From Acinetobacter lwoffii (GTDB lineage: Bacteria > Pseudomonadota > Gammaproteobacteria > Pseudomonadales > Moraxellaceae): a stretch of 41,573 bases of DNA. The position numbers and the translations under genes were made by a program. Under the pieces are notes generated by a model. The model searched no databases. It had not been told where the DNA came from and saw only the letters and a program-made list of their open reading frames with translations. Where the stretch lies: the NCBI RefSeq assembly GCF_022967985.1, contig NZ_JALJVC010000029.1:1-41573 (forward strand), given 5' to 3'. Positions 37,964 to 41,573 of this stretch are shown here, piece after piece (position 1 is the first letter of the stretch; the number at the start of each line of letters is the position of its first letter).

Positions 37964-39448
37964 TTAGAGATCAGATTTAGCCCGTTTCAAGGCATTTTTC
38001 CATTTGGCTAAATGCATTTCTCTTTCGTCATTTTGCATTTTGGGTTCAAAAGCACGGTCCAGCTGCCAGGACTGGGAAATTTCATCCAGGTTTGAAAATA
38101 CGCCAGCTTTCAATCCGGCCATAGCGGCCGCGCCCCAGGCAGTAGCTTCCAGCATTTTCGGACGCAGTACCGGTACATTCAGAATATCGGCCTGAAATTG
38201 CATCAGCATGTCATTGCTGCTGGCACCACCATCAACCCGCAGTTCTTTAAGAGGATGTGCAATATCAGATTGCATCGCACTGAGCACATCCGATACCTGA
38301 AAGGCGATTGATTCTAATGCGGCACGAGCGATATGCGCTTTGGTCGTACCGCGTGACATGCCACAGAGTAAGGCACGTGCTTCACTATCCCAATGCGGCG
38401 CGCCCAGTCCGGTAAATGCGGGAACCAGAACCACGCCGTCACTATGCTCGACCTGATGCGCCAGTTTTTCCACATCACTGCTTTTTTGAATAATTCCGAG
38501 GCCATCGCGTAACCATTGCACTACAGCACCAGCCATAAATACGCTGCCTTCGAGCGCATAGGTAGTTTGGCCCTGGGCTTGCCAGGCGAGAGTAGAAAGC
38601 AGCTTGTTCTGGCTAAGCTGAATGTTATGTCCGGTATTGAACAGCATAAAGCAGCCAGTACCATAGGTGTTTTTAGCACTGCCCACCTCAAAACAGGACT
38701 GGCCAAAGAGTGCAGACTGCTGATCCCCCAAAATTCCGGTAATGGGAATATTGGCCCCCAGTAAGCCAGAAGCCGTGTCAGTGACATAACAGTCAGAAGA
38801 GATAATTTTCGGTAAGACCGAAACCGGGATATTAAACAGCTCGAGTAGCTCTTCATCCCACGATTGTTGCTGCAGATTCATTAACATGGTACGAGAAGCG
38901 TTACTGGCTTCAATGACGTGCTCTGCACCTTGGGTCAGATTCCAGATCAGCCAGCTATCGATAGTGCCAAATGCCACATGGCCCTGTTCAGCAAGTGCCC
39001 GTACCCCCTCGACATGCTCTAAAAACCAGACCAGTTTTCCCGCACTAAAATAAGGATCAATCCGTAGGCCGGTTTTTTGCTGAATTTTGGACATCAGGCC
39101 TTGTTCAATCAGCCGGTTACACCAGTCAGATGTACGACGGTCCTGCCAGACGATTGCCGGAGCGAGCGGTTTGCCGTTTCTACGATCCCAGACTACGGTC
39201 GTTTCGCGCTGGTTAGTCAGGCCAAGGGCTTTAATATCTTTTGCCAGAATACCTGCAGTCGCCAAAGCTTGTTGTACCACGGCAATCTGTGAGCTCCAGA
39301 TTTCTTGAGCATCCTGTTCCACCCAGCCCGAATGTGGGGTGTGGATATGCGTTTCACGTTGAGCCGTTGCCTGAACTTGTCCATGTTCATTAAAAATAAT
39401 GGCCCGACTTGACGTAGTTCCCTGATCTAGTGCCAGTAAATAGCTCAT
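37964..39448 (-). CDS. glpK: Glycerol kinase
   Basis: A 494-residue FGGY-family kinase that makes glycerol-3-phosphate from glycerol and ATP. Visible are LLALDQGTTSSRAIIF, WVEQDAQEIW, GLTNQRETTVVWDR, FGTIDSWLIWNL, AGLKAGVF, and VDGGASSNDMLMQFQADIL. Full length and intact. No glpF or glpD is adjacent, so the usual glycerol uptake operon is not present here. Confidence 0.97.
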   Translation of the reverse strand: MSYLLALDQGTTSSRAIIFNEHGQVQATAQRETHIHTPHSGWVEQDAQEIWSSQIAVVQQALATAGILAKDIKALGLTNQRETTVVWDRRNGKPLAPAIVWQDRRTSDWCNRLIEQGLMSKIQQKTGLRIDPYFSAGKLVWFLEHVEGVRALAEQGHVAFGTIDSWLIWNLTQGAEHVIEASNASRTMLMNLQQQSWDEELLELFNIPVSVLPKIISSDCYVTDTASGLLGANIPITGILGDQQSALFGQSCFEVGSAKNTYGTGCFMLFNTGHNIQLSQNKLLSTLAWQAQGQTTYALEGSVFMAGAVVQWLRDGLGIIQKSSDVEKLAHQVEHSDGVVLVPAFTGLGAPHWDSEARALLCGMSRGTTKAHIARAALESIAFQVSDVLSAMQSDIAHPLKELRVDGGASSNDMLMQFQADILNVPVLRPKMLEATAWGAAAMAGLKAGVFSNLDEISQSWQLDRAFEPKMQNDEREMHLAKWKNALKRAKSDL

Positions 39449-39578
39449 AATTTTTCTGTTATTTGGCTTGAAAAGTAAAATATTAGCGCAATAATGTAAT
39501 TAAGCGCATCAAGTTGTGTAAATGTTCAGAAAATACATCGTAATTTTTGACATTTATGCTATGATTGCCTTGTACTTT

Positions 39579-39937
39579 GGGGGTGTTTCTGGCTTCGACG
39601 CTGGTGATGAAACTCATAGATGCATGCCGAGAGCGCATTTTCTCTCGTAAATCAAATTTGCATTTTTTAGTCGCAAACGACGAATCATACGCTCTAGCTG
39701 CCTAAGGGCAGCTTGTCCGCCTCTCCGAATACTTGTGGTTAGAGAGTCCGACTGAAGCGCACGCACACAAGTCCGTATAAAGCCAAGCCTCGGGGCTTTG
39801 TACTAAATTAAGAGGATCGCGATTTGTACCCTGTTCGTCGGGTCACAAAGAGTTAAAACAATAGACGATATCTAAGCATGTAGTATTCTCGAGCGTAGTG
39901 CTGGCGGACGCGGGTTCAACTCCCGCCACCTCCACCA
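39579..39937 (+). ncRNA. ssrA: Transfer-messenger RNA (tmRNA)
   Basis: A 359-base RNA that rescues stalled ribosomes by trans-translation with SmpB. The 5' end GGGGGTG pairs with the 3' CACCTCC of the acceptor stem, and CCA is encoded (39935-39937). The T-arm GGTTCAACTCC and the 5' segment TTTCTGGCTTCGACG are conserved. The resume codon GCA at 39673 opens the tag. The start follows TTGACA (39547-39552) and TATGAT (39560-39565), but these are not properly spaced from each other. Confidence 0.97.
39673..39705 (+). other. tmRNA tag-peptide reading frame
   Basis: Codons GCA AAC GAC GAA TCA TAC GCT CTA GCT GCC then TAA give the tag ANDESYALAA, one Ser-for-Thr change from the ANDETYALAA type I associate with Acinetobacter. 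The ALAA end is the ClpXP/ClpAP degradation signal. Confidence 0.93.
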
Positions 39938-39968
39938 AAATTCTTTCCGAAGTAATCCATCGGAATCT

Positions 39969-40007
39969 AAAAAAGCCTTTAAACTCAATGTTTAAAGGCT
40001 TTTTTAT
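39969..40007 (+). terminator. Terminator of ssrA
   Basis: A 16-bp perfect stem including GCCTTTAAAC/GTTTAAAGGC, with a 5-base loop, is flanked by A6 and T6. It lies 31 bases after CCA. Confidence 0.94.
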
Positions 40008-40062
40008 TGGCTGTATTGTCCGATATGGTCTGATCCCATTTGACCCCATATTTGCTCTTTGT

Positions 40063-40087
40063 GGGTAAATATTGGGAAAATTTACCC
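40063..40087 (+). promoter_or_regulatory. Inverted repeat upstream of the integrase
   Basis: GGGTAAAT (40063-40070) and ATTTACCC (40080-40087) are perfect inverse copies with a 9-base spacer, 33 bases before the integrase start. This could be an operator or a recombinase arm site. Confidence 0.35.
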
Positions 40088-40119
40088 AGAAATTAATACA
40101 TCAATTATGGGTAATCGAC

Positions 40120-41259
40120 ATGCCTCTTACAGATACTGAATGCAGAAAAGCACAGCCGAAAGACAAACAGTATCGTCTTTCGGATTCACATGGTTTATCT
40201 CTCATCATTACCACCAAAGGTCAAAAATATTGGAATGTACGTGTCACTGTCCATGGTGAGCGTAAGTCTGAATCGCTTGGCCCATATCCAGATTTAAGCT
40301 TAAAAAAGGCAAGGGAACTTGCATATGAGCTTAAGCATCGATTCTCACGTTCAGTGCTGCATGAAGAATTAAAGCCATATTTCAAAGAAGTTGCAGAAGA
40401 TTGGTTCAATAATCAAAAAGAAACCTGGTCATCCAAACATATTAGTAATGTTAGAGCTTCATTAGATGAGCTTTATATTGCTCTTGCTAATAAGCGTATT
40501 AACCAGATTCAGGCTCCTGAGATTCTGCAAATCATTAAGAAGATTGAGGCAAGAGGTTCGCTTGAAATTGCAAAACGTACCTTATCTCGTTGCGGCATGG
40601 TCATGAAGTATGCAATTGCGCATGATTATCGTTATGATAATCCGGCAGGTGATCTAGTTTATGCTCTCAAGAACAAAAGAGTTAAAAACCTGGCTTCGCT
40701 TACTGCCTCTGAAATGCCTGAATTTTTAAGAAAGGTAAGAGCATACCCAAGTGATGCTCAGACACATCATGCCATTATTCTGATCATGCTGACAGGCGTT
40801 CGGGTTAGTGAGTTGCTACAAGCACGCTGGGAAGAATTTGATCTGGAAGGGCGTAAGTGGGATATCCCTGAAGAGCGTATGAAGAACCGTCTTCCGCATC
40901 GTGTACCGTTGACGGACATGATGATTGCTGAGCTAAAGGCTTTGAGGCTTACTCATAATCAGGAGCTGTTATTTCCACATCGTTTGAATAACAAAGAATC
41001 AATGCGTAGTGAGTCTATTTTGGCTGTGATCAAACGTTCAGGCTATGCGGGACGAATGACCACACATGGCTTTAGATCTCTATTCAGTACTGTCGTAAAT
41101 GAATCGAATCAGTTTAATCCAGATGCCATTGAGCGCCAGCTTGCTCATGTGCCCCAGAATAGAATTCGCTCGGCCTATAACCGAGCACAGTACTGGGATG
41201 AAAGGGTAAGGTTGATGGAGTGGTACGGAGAGCAAGTGAAAGGGTGGATGGCTCAGTAA
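40120..41259 (+). CDS. P4-type tyrosine recombinase (integrase)
   Basis: A 379-residue site-specific recombinase: an N-terminal DUF4102-type arm domain (MPLTDTECRKAQPKDKQYRLSDSHGLSL), a core-binding domain (about 85-185), and the catalytic domain with Arg in LTGVRVSELLQARW, THGFRSL (H-x-x-R), LAHVPQNRIRSAYNRAQYW carrying the last His and the probable Tyr nucleophile (AYNR). ATG 40120 matches family starts, though only a weak GGGTA precedes it; the longer frame begins with TTG at 40072. It lies 182 bases from the ssrA CCA and points away from it. Such integrases use tRNA/tmRNA 3' ends as attB, so this is probably the left end of a genomic island or prophage. Confidence 0.9.
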   Translation: MPLTDTECRKAQPKDKQYRLSDSHGLSLIITTKGQKYWNVRVTVHGERKSESLGPYPDLSLKKARELAYELKHRFSRSVLHEELKPYFKEVAEDWFNNQKETWSSKHISNVRASLDELYIALANKRINQIQAPEILQIIKKIEARGSLEIAKRTLSRCGMVMKYAIAHDYRYDNPAGDLVYALKNKRVKNLASLTASEMPEFLRKVRAYPSDAQTHHAIILIMLTGVRVSELLQARWEEFDLEGRKWDIPEERMKNRLPHRVPLTDMMIAELKALRLTHNQELLFPHRLNNKESMRSESILAVIKRSGYAGRMTTHGFRSLFSTVVNESNQFNPDAIERQLAHVPQNRIRSAYNRAQYWDERVRLMEWYGEQVKGWMAQ

Positions 41260-41393
41260 AGAGCCTTGCCTTTATCATCACACATTTCAAGTAAATACGA
41301 TTCATCAATCAATTCTTCAAGCATTTCACTTTCACTTTTGTTTTTAAAATTGGCAAGTTTTTTTAGCTCGGCCTTTGCTTTTTTAGAGCCTAT
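41253..41393 (-). pseudogene. Possible gene remnant (46 codons, no start)
   Basis: On the minus strand a short open frame reads KKAKAELKKLANFKNKSESEMLEELIDESYLLEMCDDKGKALY and stops at 41253, 7 bases inside the integrase. It has normal-looking amphipathic composition, but the frame is closed upstream by TGA (41394-41396) and lacks a start codon before the inner ATG. It could be the 3' end of a gene cut by recombination, or chance. I do not recognise it. Confidence 0.3.
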
Positions 41394-41573
41394 TCAATAT
41401 TAATTTCTATCTGAAGTTTGTCCAATTGTTAGTTTGCTAAATCCATTTTTTTCATTACAAAACCGCTGCTTCGGAAAGTCTTAGAATAAGCCAAATACAA
41501 TTGTATTTGGCTTATTTTTTGGTTTGAATATTTAAAATAATTAATTAAAAATTTAGAAAATTTTATTGTTAAA
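41260..41573. other. Low-GC tail after the integrase
   Basis: No intact gene. It contains the possible remnant (41253-41393), a segment (41469-41478) that is the exact inverse of one at 39943-39952, and a palindromic terminator. It is AT-rich compared with the core genes to the left. Confidence 0.5.
41485..41520 (+). terminator. Palindromic terminator after the integrase
   Basis: A perfect 32-base palindrome, AATAAGCCAAATACAA and its inverse (41485-41516), is followed by a T-run. It points rightward; on the minus strand no T-run follows. Confidence 0.8.

Noticed and set aside
39547..39565. TTGACA and TATGAT as one ssrA promoter
   Set aside because: They are only 7 bases apart. Either one may belong to a promoter, but they cannot act together.
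39843..40049. A leftward 68-codon frame over the ssrA 3' end
   Set aside because: It overlaps the tmRNA T-arm and terminator; the apparent protein is read-through of structured RNA sequence.

Overview
The window reads as chromosome from a gammaproteobacterium, almost certainly Acinetobacter. The evidence is AT-leaning codon use, a tmRNA tag one residue away from the ANDETYALAA type I associate with the genus, the gene neighbourhoods (trxB-aat-bpt, minCDE next to a PA4642-type gene, algC-argB, pilT-pilU, bamE/fur), and a small four-helix membrane protein resembling one known mainly from Acinetobacter. This assignment comes from recognising proteins, not from a database search. Nearly everything to about 39.9 kb is core genome on both strands; the last 1.6 kb is the edge of a probable integrated element.

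Layout. 1-5.5 kb: a 5'-truncated EF-Tu gene, a predicted metal-dependent hydrolase, rimI, then the leftward N-degron enzymes aat-bpt and trxB. 5.5-13.5 kb: ftsK (chromosome translocation at the septum), a PA4642-type small protein, a 235-bp inverted-repeat-bounded element made of three degenerate hairpin units, the septum-placement operon minC-minD-minE, and a leftward pair encoding a PlsC-type acyltransferase and a voltage-sensor-like membrane protein without a pore. 13.6-20.8 kb, all rightward: an OmpA-domain lipoprotein, rep helicase, dut, algC-argB and a class II glutamine amidotransferase. 21-24.1 kb: bacteriohemerythrin, a short SNF-like transporter homologue coupled to rnfH, then divergent bamE and fur. 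24.1-28.3 kb: pilT-pilU (type IV pilus retraction), a YggS-type PLP protein and a membrane acyltransferase. 28.3-33.2 kb: sbcD-sbcC, with the acyltransferase gene joined to their 3' end. 33.2-39.5 kb: an intergenic region with an orphan leftward terminator, a small membrane protein, a TIGR01777 epimerase, hemB-thiO, a thioesterase and glpK. 39.58-41.57 kb: ssrA (tmRNA), then a P4-type tyrosine recombinase 0.2 kb from its 3' end, a gene remnant and a perfect palindromic terminator.

Functional themes are cell division and chromosome segregation (ftsK, minCDE), DNA repair and nucleotide hygiene (rep, dut, sbcCD), protein-end modification and rescue (rimI, aat, bpt, ssrA), twitching motility, and central biosynthesis (argB, hemB, thiO, glpK). 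There is no CRISPR array, complete insertion sequence, rRNA or tRNA. The best candidates for something undescribed are the structured repeat at 9168-9402, a possible leftward small RNA ending at 33351, the pore-less voltage-sensor protein, and the ssrA-integrase junction.
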